A stretch of DNA of 64,000 nt. Origin: Agaricus subrufescens. Lineage: Eukaryota > Basidiomycota > Agaricomycetes > Agaricales > Agaricaceae. The position numbers and the translations under genes were made by a program. The notes under the pieces were generated by a model. It was given only the letters and a program-made list of their open reading frames with translations. It was not told where the DNA came from and did not search any database. The DNA lies in assembly GCA_029945375.1 (NCBI GenBank), contig CM057058.1, forward strand, positions 2,914,001 to 2,978,000, in the 5' to 3' direction. Numbering within the stretch: position 1 is the first letter of the stretch; each line of letters begins with the position of its first letter. Below are positions 9,914 to 22,542 of the stretch, piece after piece.

Positions 9914-11885
9914 ATGCAACTCCCCTCTCTCCTCGTCGCCAGACAGGACTCTAATTGCATCAAGAACTGTCCGCAGCCGGCGCCCTGCGCATGCAAGCCA
10001 GATCAGGACTGTATCATTCTCAACAGGCACGTCTTCTCTCCATCCCTCTCCTATATCACACACTAGACTTTCTTTCTCTTCCAGGACATGCAACGAATGC
10101 AGTCAGACCACTTGCCAGCCAAAGTCAGGCACGTCCAAGAGTGACGGTGGTGTGAGTAAAGGCGCTTTGGCCGGAGGCGTCGTTGCCGCGGTTATCTTTC
10201 TGGTTCTCGCGGTCTCCCTCTACCTCTGGTATCGCCGCAGCTCGCGCATCCGCAGAATTCTGTCCAAGAATCGCGATGCACCAAAGGACAAGCCCGCTCC
10301 TGCAGCAGACGTTCTCAACCGACCAGATCCCACCGAAAAATTACCCGCTCCTTCCCCTCAACAACCACCGCTTCCAGCTGTGGCTGAACATGTCGATCTA
10401 GAATCGCATGACACGACTCTACCTCCTCTTCCTCGACCTCAGTTCATCAATCCCTTTGATGATTCAAATTCCATCCAAACAACAAGAACAGAGGGTCCAA
10501 ATGTCATTCCTATCGCGCTTGTTGCACCACCGGATAATCGTCGCAGCGGGACAGATTCAGATACCCTTCCATCCTCTACATCATCCGGTCCTGTCCGTCC
10601 CCCTCGCTCTCCAGACCTTAATCTCAACCTCGAACATGTTAATATGTCCCATGACAATATCCGGCCACCCTACGCTGCCTCATCTATATCTGGAATCTCA
10701 AACAGAAATTCCTTTATGTCTGGCGCTAGCTATTCCAGCGACTTCCTAAACGAGGCCCCTGTAATTGTCACGGCAAACAAGGGCCCTGTTCGTCAGGTCC
10801 TTAATGTTGTCAAAGCCGAAGTCGTCAACACCGGCAATATCTCTCCTACTTCTGATGGTGGCTTGAAGCCCCCTTCATATAATTCCCGACCCGTAATAAC
10901 GTCTCCGTTGGCTTCTACTTCTTTCGGTCCAAGCGATGTTTTACGCGAAACGGATGAGCATGAAGCCCATGATCCCTTTGAAGACACTCGATCTACGCAA
11001 ACGAGACGAAATACTTCCTCAACCACTGGAAGCTCTGGTTTGCCCTCTTCCCAATCTCAAACCACTGAGTCAAACTGGACCCCTGATGGGCCAAGCCTTC
11101 CCTGGACAACACGATCCGATGACAGTCGGCCTTCGAGCATTCAAACAAGCTCTTCGATCGCCAACATTGGTTCAGCCACTCGTGTCAAAGTTGGCTTGAG
11201 TAGTCCGTCTTCATCGGCTAGCCCCGGTGTTACCCCCCGAGCACCTCATAGGACGACTATAGGAAGACTAGTCTCTCCAATGAGTGGCGAATCCGCCCAG
11301 TCAGGGGTCCTTCAAGAACAACAAGCTAGGGCTTATTTGCAGGCGCAAGGCAGTAGGCGCATCTCTGGTTCTTCAGTTATTTCTGCTACGTCCACTAGAG
11401 CAGATTCAATTTTAGAGGCCTTTCCTTTCGTTCCTCCCTCGCCAATCTCTGATCGGCCTATAAGATCGCCTCCCGTTTCGCCTCTCGGGACACAATCATT
11501 TACTGCCTCGCAGGTGTCCCACTCTCCGCAGCCCTTAGTTACCGTTGCACCAGCATCACCAATGAGTCAACGAAGCTTTACCCGTCACAATAATCCACTT
11601 GAACCGACGGATGAGGAGAGCCTCCCCGCACCACCAAACCGGCAGGCTCTCGGTATGAGCACTGGTTCGCAGCTTTCAACAACGTCAACTGGCCTCGGGT
11701 CTTTCCCCTTCCAAATTGATGCAGGTGCTACTACTGAGGCCAATAATAACTTGCGTCCAAGCAGTGCCAATCACCGTCAACGTGCGAGCCTTGATACTTT
11801 GGCTCTCACGAGTGACTTGGCTTCGTACCCATTAGATTTTGATCATGAAAGTATGCCACCGCCCCTTTCTGCACGCAAACCATGA
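9914..11885 (+). CDS. OPY2: OPY2-domain single-pass membrane anchor
   Basis: Plasma-membrane anchor that in yeast recruits Ste50 to the HOG and filamentation MAPK pathways. Start at 9914 (MQLPSLLVARQDSNC). After a 58-nt GC-AG intron (10027-10084) the frame continues without interruption to 11885, giving 637 residues. Eight Cys of the OPY2 extracellular module lie at residues 15, 19, 25, 27, 33, 40, 43 and 48 (ends RTCNECSQTTC). A transmembrane helix covers about 65-87 (LAGGVVAAVIFLVLAVSLYL) and is followed by a basic stop-transfer YRRSSRIRR. No cleavable signal peptide, so probably N-out. The rest is a Ser/Pro-rich, disordered cytosolic tail with many SP/TP sites (VSPMSGE, PPSPISDRP, RSPPVSP), suiting MAPK-pathway phosphorylation. 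A longer open frame starting upstream at 9663 is the mirror of CAF16 and was not used. Confidence 0.85.
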
Positions 11886-12501
11886 TATTAGAATGCTTCC
11901 GTCTTATTTTAACCGATTTTCTACTATGCCTCATGTTGTTCTGCAGCCTAAGCGGCTAGTAGGGCCGCATCTGCTTTGCCGAAACTTTTTTGTCCTGTAG
12001 TACATTCCGCTATTTCATATTTGTTCTTTCGTGGCGAGGCAATTGGTCCTCCCGTTTACTTCCCTCTTTTGATGTCTAAATTGTATTTCCTATGGTTTCG
12101 TCAGTTTCTTCCAGGTCCTTGTGTAGATAGGGTTAGTATTTGATGTGATACATTAACTTTGTTGCATAACTGTACTCTCCAGCGTTCGTCTGCAGTGATG
12201 CGAAGCTATTTACGTCTTACATAATTTGTGGCACCTTCTCGCATCGAGGCTGCATACTCTAGCACCGGACCCTTCAGATATCAAGCCTCAGCACAGACAT
12301 TTGACCCGCGAGCGTCCCTGAAGTCCCTTATTTCCTTCTTCACCAAGGTTTCCGCTTTTTCGTATTTGCTTGTATCTTGGGATCAGTAGCTTGGCCACTG
12401 AAGCCTTCTCTTCTCCTCAACCTTCTGAGCTAACGGCCCACCACGACCCCATACTCCCCGTCTACCAATCTCATAAAAAGTCTTGTCCCAGGGTTTTCAG
12501 T
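11886..12501. other. Intergenic: OPY2 3' end and giant-E2 promoter
   Basis: 616 bp between tandem plus-strand genes. The left part is T-rich, as expected of a 3' UTR. The part before 12502 is C/T-rich with no TATA box. I see no further gene, RNA or repeat. Confidence 0.5.
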
Positions 12502-15500
12502 ATGGAGAGTGAGATTGAACAGTTGGTCGAGATGGTGCGTGCAAGCCATCATTTCCTTAGAGCACTTTATCCGCAATGGTCATATTTTGGCTTCGACAAA
12601 GTCTGACTTGTTCCTCCAAACTTCCAGGGCGCCACAAGAGCGCAAGCGCGTGCTGCTTTGAAACAGTATAAAGATGTTATGGGAGCTGCTGAAAGCATTT
12701 TTGAGGGCAAGTTCGATCATGTCAAGGACGAGGACGTGGAGATGCAAGCTTCCGCTCCCGAACCGAAGAAGAGGGCTCGGCAAGCAGTGAGTTTCACCGC
12801 TGTATGCTTGACGTAATTGCTCATAGTACACTTCGACGACCCCGCGGCATTGTACTTGTACTTATGGTCATTGGTTAGACATCTGACGATGAAGATGATG
12901 AAATGGTTTCCGCAGAAGATGAGGATGAGGATGAGGATGATGGTGAGTCTCATCCCATATTCTTCCATGAAAGCAAGCTCAAGTCGCGACCTCCACCCCT
13001 TAGATGAGGTCGAAGACTACGCAGATTACGATTCAGATTTTGAGCCTAGGGTTGATATCGGACATCATGATGTGGATCCCTACGCCGGTGTGTGCATCAT
13101 TTAGGGAGTATCTTCGGACAACTAATCACTGTATCATCAGGTATCTTCTTCTCCAAAGATCGCCGCGAGGAGGTCATCGAAGTAGAAGAAGATGCCGAGA
13201 TAGCACATATACCTGGATTCACTGAAGGTATCAAGATAATGACCCAAGGACAATGGATGAAAGGGTGTCCCGAGGGTTCAGAGCAGAGCTTTCTTTTTCA
13301 ACTCTATTCCAAGCTTATCGACGAAACTCCACAGCCATGTCCGCAGGGTTGTGGTGCTACCTATAGGAGAAGCAAGAGTGATTTCTTTGGATTTTTCGTG
13401 CGTGCACTAGTCATCACTTCACACAATTTGATTAATATCAGGGTGTTTTTTCAGCCCGATTTCACTTCCTATATTCTACATGTAAGAAACATCGTCAGGA
13501 AGAAATGTCCGCGCTGTCATTCAGAATATTGTACTGCATGCGACGAACCCATTTCGTCCGAGCGAACACACCGACCTGGTGCAGCCTCCGACGATAACGT
13601 ACTATTTCACTGCTCTAACCTTCAGGGTGTGATTCTTGGGATTGGTCTTGGAATACTAGAACAGCAATTTGTTGAGGATACTGGAAGTGATGGTGATAGC
13701 TCAGGTCGAACTACCAAACGACGCAAGACTTCACCCAACGAGGAGAGTTTTCTTCATCCAGGTCGGGGAACCAGAGCCAAAGGTGGTACTGGTTATGCCG
13801 GCGACCAGAAAGAAGACGTAGGTCATTCGCTGATAGTGTTTGATCATTTCACCGTATTTTTGACGCTCGCTTGTCTAGATCTCGGGACAACTGGAAGCAT
13901 TGGCTGCGCAGAGAGCCAAAGATGCGAAGATTGGGAACCTCTTGAGGTCAATTCGCGAATATCTTCCCAACCTACATCGTGAAGGGGGTGGTCAGACAAG
14001 CGACTATCTTGTTCATCCTACAGCTTTAGCTCACCTCCGAAGGCGATTCAACTTCATATGCAGCACGCTTCTTAAAAATGACTCTCTAGCTGATATGTCA
14101 GAACGCTCTGTATTGTATTTTGAATTGCTGGAGTGGCTTGAGGTAAGCACTTTGTCAATTGTCAGATGAAATCAACTCTTAATATCTACTAGACCATATC
14201 GAATCATGAAGCCCTAGCTAGTATGATGGCCATGCCTATCATGATGATGGTGTCCGTCGTCTCAGTTTCTGGAAAGAAGTCAACGACCGCCGGAGGGTTT
14301 GGACGAAGAGAAAGAACAATCATCTATGAGGGTAGCCCCAGTCCACGCGAACTTCTGGAGGCAATTGCAATTCAGGCCCAAGCAGCATTGAAGGGTTTAG
14401 AGAGCGTTAAAAATCCAGAGCCCGCTGCTGAACTCACCGAGGAACAGAAGCGTATGCCACAAGCACAAGAGAAAAAGTCAGAAAATTTGACTGCTGCCCT
14501 GGATGAAAATAAGAAGATGCTAGACTTCTGCCACCGTATCCTCGGCACTATCAAAGCAATTGATCGGTCATTACGGGATACGAAGGGAGATGCATTTGTG
14601 AACCGACTACATGCTTCTTTACCTAAGAACCCCTCAACGGCTGTGGAAAAAAAGATTGTATTCTCAGCCGGTAACACGGAAGAAGCGACACAGAAAACCT
14701 ATGTAGATTGGGCCAATTCTGCAAGGTTTGAGTACTGTGATCTTGCGCTACCTTCAAATTCTGGAGGCTCAGAAGATGCAGCGCCCCATTTCAAATTCTA
14801 TTACAATAATGAAGCGAGGATGTTAGCCAATGCTGACATTCCAAAGAGGTCACTCGCTATTGCTAAAGAGGTCAGTCTTGGTCTGGTACTGGGTTTGTGA
14901 TATTGTTATTGTAGCTTACACCTGCTATCAGCTTGCCATCCTTAGCACGAATCTTCCTGTTGCCTGGAATTCCTCGGTTTTTCTTCGTGTTGACGAAACG
15001 CGGGTGGACATAATCAAGGCTCTGATCACCGGTCCGGAAGGAACTCCGTGAGTTATTGACAGTGATTTTCTGCACTTTTTTCACTGAACCATCCGTAGTT
15101 ACTATAACGGATGGTAGATTTCCTATTTAGCCTGACTAAATTAAAAGTAACATCATGATTTGCAGCTACCTCTTCGATATTTTCCTCGGCCCGAGTTATA
15201 ATCAGCTTCCTCCCAGTGTCAAATATATGACAGTGAGCTTTGTTTAACAGCCTTCCTACCTAATGCTAATAGATCAGACCAACGGCGGGAAATTCCGATT
15301 TAATCCAAACTTATATGCGGTACGGAAACAATAGATGCTTTTTTTCATCGTCTTACACTTGTTAGGACGGCAAAGTATGTCTTTCTTTACTGGGAACATG
15401 GTCTGGACCAGGTTGGGTAGCTGGCAAATCCACACTGCTACAAGTTAGTTTTAATCGCCGTTACCGCCGGGAATCTCCAAAGTTAAACCGCATGGCAGGT

Positions 15501-15983
15501 GCTTATTTCGATCCAATCGATGATTCTGTGCGACGAACCATATTTGAATGAACCCGGTTGGGCGTCCGACGGAGGAACACCTCAATCTTTGGCATGTGCG
15601 TCGCTCGTCGTACACCCGACAATATCCGTACGCTGATCGATGACCCTTAGACTCAGCTAATGTCAGACGTATGGTCGTTAAGACTGCAGTAGGTGTTCTT
15701 TCCATTACTCGAAACGTCTTCTGAAAACGTTTCAAAGATGCTGGACAACTTGCGAAATCCTCCAGAACCATTCGAAGATGTTATTCGCACACACTTTCGT
15801 CTGAAGGCCCGCTCCATAATGTCCCAGTTGGATGAATGGCTCGCCAAAGACGACAAGGCAGCTACTGTGGGAGATGGGGGTGGTTTTTCCCAGCGGACCT
15901 ACCCAGGTGCTGGGGGAAATGACTTTGCTCAGGATGTAAACGACTTGAAAGCTCTTCTCAGAGAGTTAGAGGCAGAGAAGTGA
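12502..15983 (+). CDS. Giant ubiquitin-conjugating enzyme: UBA, Cys-rich region and C-terminal UBC (BIRC6/UBE2O-like E2)
   Basis: Roughly 900-residue E2 with an added N-terminal ubiquitin-binding domain. The start at 12502 gives MESEIEQLVEM. An intron leads to GATRAQARAALKQYKDVMGA and then ESIFEG, a UBA domain. Acidic linkers follow (DDEDDEMVSAEDEDEDED). A Cys/His-rich stretch comes next (PQPCPQGCGATYRR, then KKCPRCHSEYCTACDEPIS, then LFHCSNLQG), resembling an IBR/RING-type zinc site, then a basic KRRKT patch and a helical middle region. The UBC domain begins near PKRSLAIAKELAILSTNLP, with FDIFLGPSYNQLPPSVKYMT, FNPNLYADGKVCLSLLGTW (catalytic Cys) and SIQSMILCDEPYLNEPGW, the long-range E2 pattern of BIRC6/UBE2O. 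Ends DLKALLRELEAEK at 15983. E2 activity is well supported; a built-in E3-like function through the Cys-rich part is only a suggestion. Confidence 0.86.
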
Positions 15984-16225
15984 TTGGGATACATGCTTGT
16001 TTAGCTACGAATACCCGGGCCTTAGTACGGTGTATCATGTAAGAAGCGATGGGTGAGCGAGGAGAGCACCGTCGTGGAGCCCGTCGGAAGATGGTGACAG
16101 AGTGACATGTGATAAAGGCATGTCCTATTCGCTGCTTTGCAGCCGACAGGCCACATAAAATGTAACCTTTCAAACACATACCCTCTCTCGTAAACCCCTC
16201 TTCTTCTCTGTGTACTCATATCATA

Positions 16226-17580
16226 ATGGCCGACTCTACGATACATGCTCTTGCCGGTGCTGCTGGTGGAGTCATGGCGATGACTGCAACTTAGTGAGCA
16301 ATGATCCCGCTGGCCCGGAAGCACGTCCGACCAACATGTTGTTAGCCCCCTGATCTTCCTGTCGACCCGCGCCGCAGTTGAGAGCAAGAAGGAGTCTAAG
16401 GCGAGTACTTATCGTGTCATACACATTCTGGACGGTGATATTGAGCTCTTCCTTTAGCCAACCCTTGAAGTAGTTCTTGACATCATCAGACGCGAAGGCA
16501 TATCGGGACTGTACAGCGGGTTGAACTCCAGTTTACTTGGAATTGCTGTCACAAATGGGTAACAACTATCATTCTATCCCTTTAACGAATCTAATTGCGG
16601 ACTTGAAGTGTATATTACTATTTCTATGAGCGTACTCGCGAGGCTATCCTGCGCTCAAAGACTAAAAGCAAAGCACTGAGTACGCCGGAGTCAATGTTGA
16701 CAGGCCTAATCGCTGGTGGGCGTGACTTCACTCGATAAAAACCAGAAGACTCAAGTTCTTTGACTTGTCAGGTTCTGCAACAACCCTCATCTCGAATCCC
16801 ATTTGGGTGGTGCAAACATCACAGGCTGTACGAACAATGAGTCCTGATAAGCCGAACGAGAGAACCATCGTGAAGAAGCTCGGGTTTTTCGAGACGCTAA
16901 ACAATCTTATTGCCAAGGAAGGAATTGGGTGTGTAATACATTGTTCTGAGTATTGGTTTTTTTTTGTTCATCTAGCAATCTAGTGCCCTTTGGCGCGGTA
17001 TCGGTCCTGCGCTTGTTCTGGTGATCAATCCTGTGATCCAATATACCGCGTTTGAACAACTCAAGAACCTCTTACTCGCCCGCCGAACGAACAAATTGCG
17101 TGCCGCTGGTGCTGCGACTGCAGCGGCGGTGGCTACTCTTACTGATTGGGATTTCTTTATTCTTGGTGCCATCTCCAAACTCAGTAAGCGATATTTGAAG
17201 TCTCTGTTCTGCTTTTTGTGACCCCGCATACAGTCGCAACGGGTGCTACATACCCTTACATGTAAGTCGTGCCTTGTAAGGATAACGCCTCGAGGCACTG
17301 ACCGTTGAGTGTAGCGTCGTCAAAAGTCGTCTGCAAGCCGGTTCCAACGAGTACAAATCTTCATTACATGGACTGCTTACCATTCTCAAGAATGAAGGCT
17401 TCTTCGGCCTCTACAAGGGTATAGCTAGCAAGATTATTCAAAGTGTGCTAACTGCCGCGATACTATTCGCTAGTCAAAGACGGATCTTCGAGTTAACCAA
17501 GAAGGTATCAATTTTCTTGAACTTTCGTAGGCTTGTAACTCAAAACCAATATGAATTAGGCTATTACTCTTGCTAAATAG
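16226..17580 (+). CDS. PMP47: Peroxisomal adenine nucleotide carrier, PMP47/ANT1 type (mitochondrial carrier family)
   Basis: Peroxisomal member of the SLC25 family, exchanging ATP/AMP for acyl-CoA activation in peroxisomal beta-oxidation. Three tandem repeats are visible: MADSTIHALAGAAGGVMAM continuing across an intron to TATYPLIFLSTR; ESMLTGLIAGSATTLISNPI with WVVQTSQAV; and FFILGAISKLIATGATYPYI with VVKSRLQ. The carrier signatures (PLIFLSTR, PIWVVQTS, PYIVVKSR) and the matching GISGLYSGL, GIGALWRGIGPAL and GFFGLYKGI loops fit PMP47. The start at 16226 has few alternatives; the last exon after the intron at about 17504 reads AITLAK and stops at 17580. Ends without a clear SKL-type signal, as expected for a membrane protein. 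Confidence 0.9.
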
Positions 17581-17890
17581 GAGTCGTCTTGGCTCGGATC
17601 ATACGAGACTCGGATTCTCGTTGCATCGTTGGATGCGTATTGCGTTCGATAATTTATGAATGTCTACAAGACTAGGTTGTCCTATGAGTCTGCCAATAGC
17701 CCCCTTTACTTATCATATTCTGACTTCTCTACAAATGTTACGGGGAAATAGATATTGTTTTTGTAAATACTTGCACTATTGAGCAAACAAATACCGCCAG
17801 AATTATATTACTATCAACGTGCTGTGATGATCACAGGGCCTAGTGGTCGGTGTTTCAATTGCATCGACTCGTAAGCAACTCATTCCAACT
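17581..17890. other. Intergenic between PMP47 and TRAPPC2L
   Basis: 310 bp, AT-rich in the middle (for example GATATTGTTTTTGTAAATAC near 17750). Probably 3' UTR and promoter; nothing else seen. Confidence 0.45.
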
Positions 17891-18498
17891 ATGCCACCAT
17901 CTCTCAAGCTCAGCGCCGTCGCCTTTGTTTCGCCTCAAAACCATCCCATTTTGATACATCCATTCTTCAAGCAAGAGGAACATGCTATCAAATATCATTA
18001 CATTGCTCACACTAGCCTTGACATCATAGAAGAACGAGGTTCGCGCGCAGCACTGTGAATAGAACTCGCTGAATGATTGTCCTACTGAAGTCGCTGCGGC
18101 TGGAAAGTCAGCAGATTGTTATCTCGGCCTCTTGTATACCATGGAGGATGTCGCTGTGTATAGTTATATTACACCTCTCAAAGTCAAAATCATCCTAGCC
18201 TTGGCGTTGACTGACTCGACTGTAAAAGATCTCGACATTATCACTGTACGTGGCGTTTCCCCCCTTGATTTACGTGCAAAACCGACTTACGTGTGCTCAG
18301 ATATTCAAGGCAATGCATATGGCTTACTTTGCTGCCATATCCAACCCCTTCCTCAGGCTAGAGAGTGACGCCGAACCCTCTAGCGACACCTCTCCATATC
18401 TTCTAGTAGGAAGCGCTAAATGGAAGACTTTCAGACGTCGCGTAGATGAGGTGGCTCGGGCTGTCGCCAACTATCCCAATACACTGCAGACTATCTAG
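17891..18498 (+). CDS. TCA17: TRAPP complex subunit, TRAPPC2L/TCA17 (sedlin-like longin fold)
   Basis: Small sedlin-family subunit that helps assemble the TRAPPII tether/Rab-GEF at the Golgi. Start at 17891 (MPPSLKLSAVAFVSPQNHP). The longin-fold landmarks are present: LIHPFFKQEEHAIKYHYIAH, SLDIIEERVAAAGKS joined over an intron, YLGLLYTMEDVAVYSYITPL, KVKIILALALTD, and after another intron IFKAMHMAYFAAISNPFL. The LYTMEDVAVYSYITPLKVKI pattern is closer to TRAPPC2L than to TRAPPC2. The C-terminal part, VDEVARAVANYPNTLQTI, ends at 18498. An upstream in-frame codon at 17843 is not ATG. Convergent with RTP1 (280 bp apart). Confidence 0.87.
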
Positions 18499-18777
18499 TC
18501 GATTGTGTTTCCGTTTTTGAGCTGGAACTTAATTCTTACGGTTCAACCATCTTACTGTCATTGAGCGGTCCTGGCACTCGTTCTACGGATTGGGTGTCGC
18601 GACTTCCTCTTACTCGGTGATGCAGGTGGTCACGATCTCAGCGAAAGCCAGATGGTCTGATTGTGGAGAACCAATATTAAAACTTGCCCTTCTATTGACT
18701 CAGTTGTAGAGAAGGTCGCCGCCACTGGGACAGATACGGGGCAGATATACTTTAAGCTTTTATTTATTCAATTAATA

Positions 18778-21700
18778 TTATAATCCCAGCTGTGCCTGTC
18801 GTAGGTCATCTAGTCCCTGCTTCACCTCTCTCGCTATGACTCGAACAACATCGTCTTCATCTGTAGACGCGGTATATCCCAAGGTGACAGTCGCTTTCGA
18901 TATTACGTGGTTGGATAAAAAGAGACCTCTTTGTGCTGGTGATTCATACGAGTGTCGCACGGCTTCCTGTACAAGTAAGCCCAGGAAGTGAAGTGCTGCA
19001 CGCCTCAGCGGGGGGAACTTGGGATTAGTGGATGTTGGTGATGTATCCATAGTTTCTAAAAATTTGTTACCGGCAGCGTCGCCCGCGTTCTCCTTTGTGT
19101 TATCACCTGTCGCTTCCGGGCCAAGTTTTCTAATATCTTCTTTGTTCGTGTCTTGATCTGTTAAATTTTCTACTTTGTCTTTCATTTTCTTCGCCTGCTG
19201 AATTGGTACACTCTCAATTTGAACGAGATCTACCATAGCAGCAGCCAAATCTTCCATGTATGGCAACACCGCAAACGCATAGGTGTTCACACAATCTGCG
19301 AGCAATGATAAAGCGGACGTTCTAAGCGTCGTAGGAACCATGGAAGTCCGTACAACTTTGAAGAGAGGAGGGACCAAGATATTCGCTGGACTCCTAGTTA
19401 ATAGAAAATCAGGACTTGGACTAAAGATCTTACCATAAATCCCAAGCGCTGATCCACAACGTTTAATCACGACACTCAAAGCCTCACCGATTCGCGTCCT
19501 CACATCAATATCGCGTTGTGTGACAACACTAGCACCTAAGCCATCCAGTCCACCTGCATATTCATCCATTAGTCCCTTCAGAACTTCTTTTCCTAGACTG
19601 TCAACCATGGCAGCAAGGCCCTGAACCGCATTCAGAAATATATACGAGTCATCATCTTGTGCGGCCTGTAGGAAGATAGACAGTATAGCAGGAGCGAGCG
19701 TGGGGTCCAGCGCAAGTAATCCGTTATTTTTGGCTTGGGATTTGGAAGGTCCACAAAGTTGTCGAAGCAATAAGAGGCCGTGCGCCCGGACAGGAAGAAT
19801 AGGGTCTTGCAAGAGCCTGAGCGCCTTCTGATAAATATCCTGCGCAGTCTCTTCAGAATTTCCTGTCTTAATTTCTCCAACCCGAGAAGTTGACGCTAGG
19901 CGAGCCGTCATAACCAATCTTGCTTGACGTGCAAGTGACTGGATGGTAGATGACCAGCCGTTCAAGAGGCCCTCGAGCAATGTGAAAATGTCGTTGAGTA
20001 TAGGCATGGTACGGGCGGATAAATCTTCATCAGCTGCAGGGAAAAGGTCAGCATAGAACGAATAGTGAGATTCGATGCTTACCCTCAAGGACAGACAGTA
20101 GTAGATTAACGGCTGTTTCTACAAGTTCGTCATCTGGTCGTAAGACTTCCGAATCGGACATATCATCATCACTATCCCCCTCCTCATTGGTTTCCTTTGT
20201 GTCTGGAATAAACCGCAGGCTTTGCTCGAAGCTCGATCTATTGGGAACCGGTTCCGGGTTCGGGGAGGTGTTAGTCGATTCCAGGACGTGATGTATAAAT
20301 AATAACATTTGTTGCGGTCTCTTGAGGATATTTGATGTTGTCCCTTCAGACAAATGTTTTTGCATCTGCAATATCAGTTGCAGATACAACAGCACTCTAT
20401 CGAAACCCGATAAGCACGAGTTTTAGGCTTGAGTATGGCATACCGAAGTGATCCACTGCTGGAACGCGACTTTTCTTCTCTGTAAGACTCTAGCAACCGA
20501 ACGAACAGATCCGAAGCGATATCTCCTCGATTCATGCCTTTCAAGAATCTGACAAAATGCAGGGGATCCGGATAAAGATTGAATATATTCGCATCGAAAT
20601 CTGGATCTTCGAGGTCCAGGGACTGTGGTACCTGCTCTGGTGTCAACAAAGACAGTGACGAGGAGTCTTCCGGTCTACATTATTTTGTTTTAGGGTGTAT
20701 CATAACTGATTGGGCCAAACTTACTCGGGTGAACGCTTTATATGACCCTCTAAGCCAATTTGCCATCCAAATCGCTGATGACCTTTCACGATAGACCATA
20801 AAGTCCTCAATCCTTCTTCAGCGATGACAATCTTTCCCCAGGTCAGCAGCACGCCATGAATGGACTCTTTCAACTTTGGGTCACTGGTTTTAATGCTGTG
20901 CAAGTGATGGAGCAAAGAATATAATGCGGGTACGATAGGCGACAAAAGGCGGGAGATGAAAGGCGGAGAGGGATCCGCATTGGAAAGCAAGGTCAGAAGA
21001 ATATCGATCGCGATGTCAGGTCGTAGGGTGATCGTTGTACCTTTTGGAGCTCGTTCAAGTTGCTCAAGGTCACCTTCCTCGAGTTCATTGGACACATGCA
21101 ACAGAGGATCATGCAATAGGTTAAAGATAGTTTTCTCCTTGATCGGATCCGTTTTAGTTGTACTGTCTGGAGAAAGCATACGCGATATTGTAAAGGATGC
21201 AGCTCTTCGATGTGAGGGCGGCGTCTTGTCAGAAAGAAGCACAATTAATCGAGAAATGACGTGATGGAAGTAGTCCTGTGAAATGATATCAGACCTCTAG
21301 AAAAATAAAGCATGAATACCCACACACCTGCGGCTTAACATTGGCAGGAACAGCATTTAACACAACTGACATGCGATCAAGCTTCTCTAGAGTGGAACCT
21401 CCGCCGAGCTCCTCCTCTTCGCCAAACATCGCAACAAAGAGTCCTTTCACGCCGTCTGGGCGGAGCAATTGGCGGCTCAGTAATGCTGTGCATGCACGGA
21501 AAGCATGTGCAGGAGGTGGAGGTGAACTGGACATTACTTGGCCCAACGATGATATCACCTGTGAAGTAGGCAATCTCGGGTCTCATTGTCAGCAAAAAAG
21601 ATATAGTCGAAGATCTATACCTACATATGCAATAATCGCATTATCAGAGGCCTGATTTCATCCTTAGTGGGGAATTCTTTGGTACTCAAAGATTTAGGCA

Positions 21701-22328
21701 GCCAGCCCAGCGCCAATGAGGCTTGTAATACGTCCACGAGATGTCGGCCTAACAGTGCGGTCGTGACCAGACTCCGCGGAAAATTTCCCTGCACACCATC
21801 AGGGAGAATGAGTCCAATAATACGCTGGACAAAGTCCGATAATAGGTCGTATTTTTTCACCATATCATTCGGTACTTCGACAATTTGAGCTGATGTCCCG
21901 AGATTGTGAGCGCGAGGGAATCCATCAGTCCAAGTTCCTGATACTCGGATAAGCATAGGCGAAGTGCCCCATCTAAATATCAAGGATAGCAGCATGCGAA
22001 TTTGGGTAAGGTCTCGTGTACCAACGGCAGGTACGACGGCATCGTCTTCTATGGCCAGCAACGTTTGTATTCTTTCTACAACTGATAGAGCCTCACACGC
22101 TGTGGCAAGCTCCACGTCCTGCAACGACTGAAGAGAAGAAGGGAGTTCTTTGCCCTGTAGGACGTAATATTGGGAGAGACGTGATTCGAGCACAGATTTG
22201 AGGTCAGGATGTCTCTGTTGGCCTTCAGAGGAGTCCGCAGGAAGGAGAAGAGAGGCATCTTTGAGGGCATGCACGAACAAGTTGGCAGCGGTAACCTTGT
22301 CTAATCTTGTGTCTTTTTCTACGAACAT
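18778..22328 (-). CDS. RTP1: RTP1/TANGO6-like HEAT-repeat protein
   Basis: About 1,050-residue helical (HEAT/ARM-type) protein matching RTP1, needed in yeast for assembly and nuclear import of RNA polymerase II and related to animal TANGO6. Starts at 22328 (MFVEKDTRLDKVTAANLFVH). Long alpha-helical exons follow, including LLSLIFRWGTSPMLIRVSG and ALLGRHLVDVLQASLALGWL. The RTP1 C1 region holds KALRLLQDPILPVRAHGLLL and ILSIFLQAAQDDDSYIFLNA, continuing VQGLAAMVD. The C-terminal C2 region holds RRAALHFLGLLVQEAVRHSY and ends QGLDDLRQAQLGL. An acidic, phospho-rich loop (EEGDSDDDMSDSE) lies near 20160. It follows eRF3 in tandem, with 214 bp between that gene's stop and this start. No catalytic motif. 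Confidence 0.8.
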
Positions 22329-22542
22329 GGAGGTAGGGAAGGATTTACAAATACGTAATGATCACAGGATTTTTAAGTTACATCATCCACCAAGTCACCG
22401 GTAGGCAACCTACCATCCGCCCCTGGGTCACCCAGCATGGCGCACCAAGGGTCGAATGTACTTATCACCGGAGAGCCACATCCACAACATATTGAAATAT
22501 CCCTCATCAGTGTAGCGGGTACTCGTGATCCACATGACTTTT

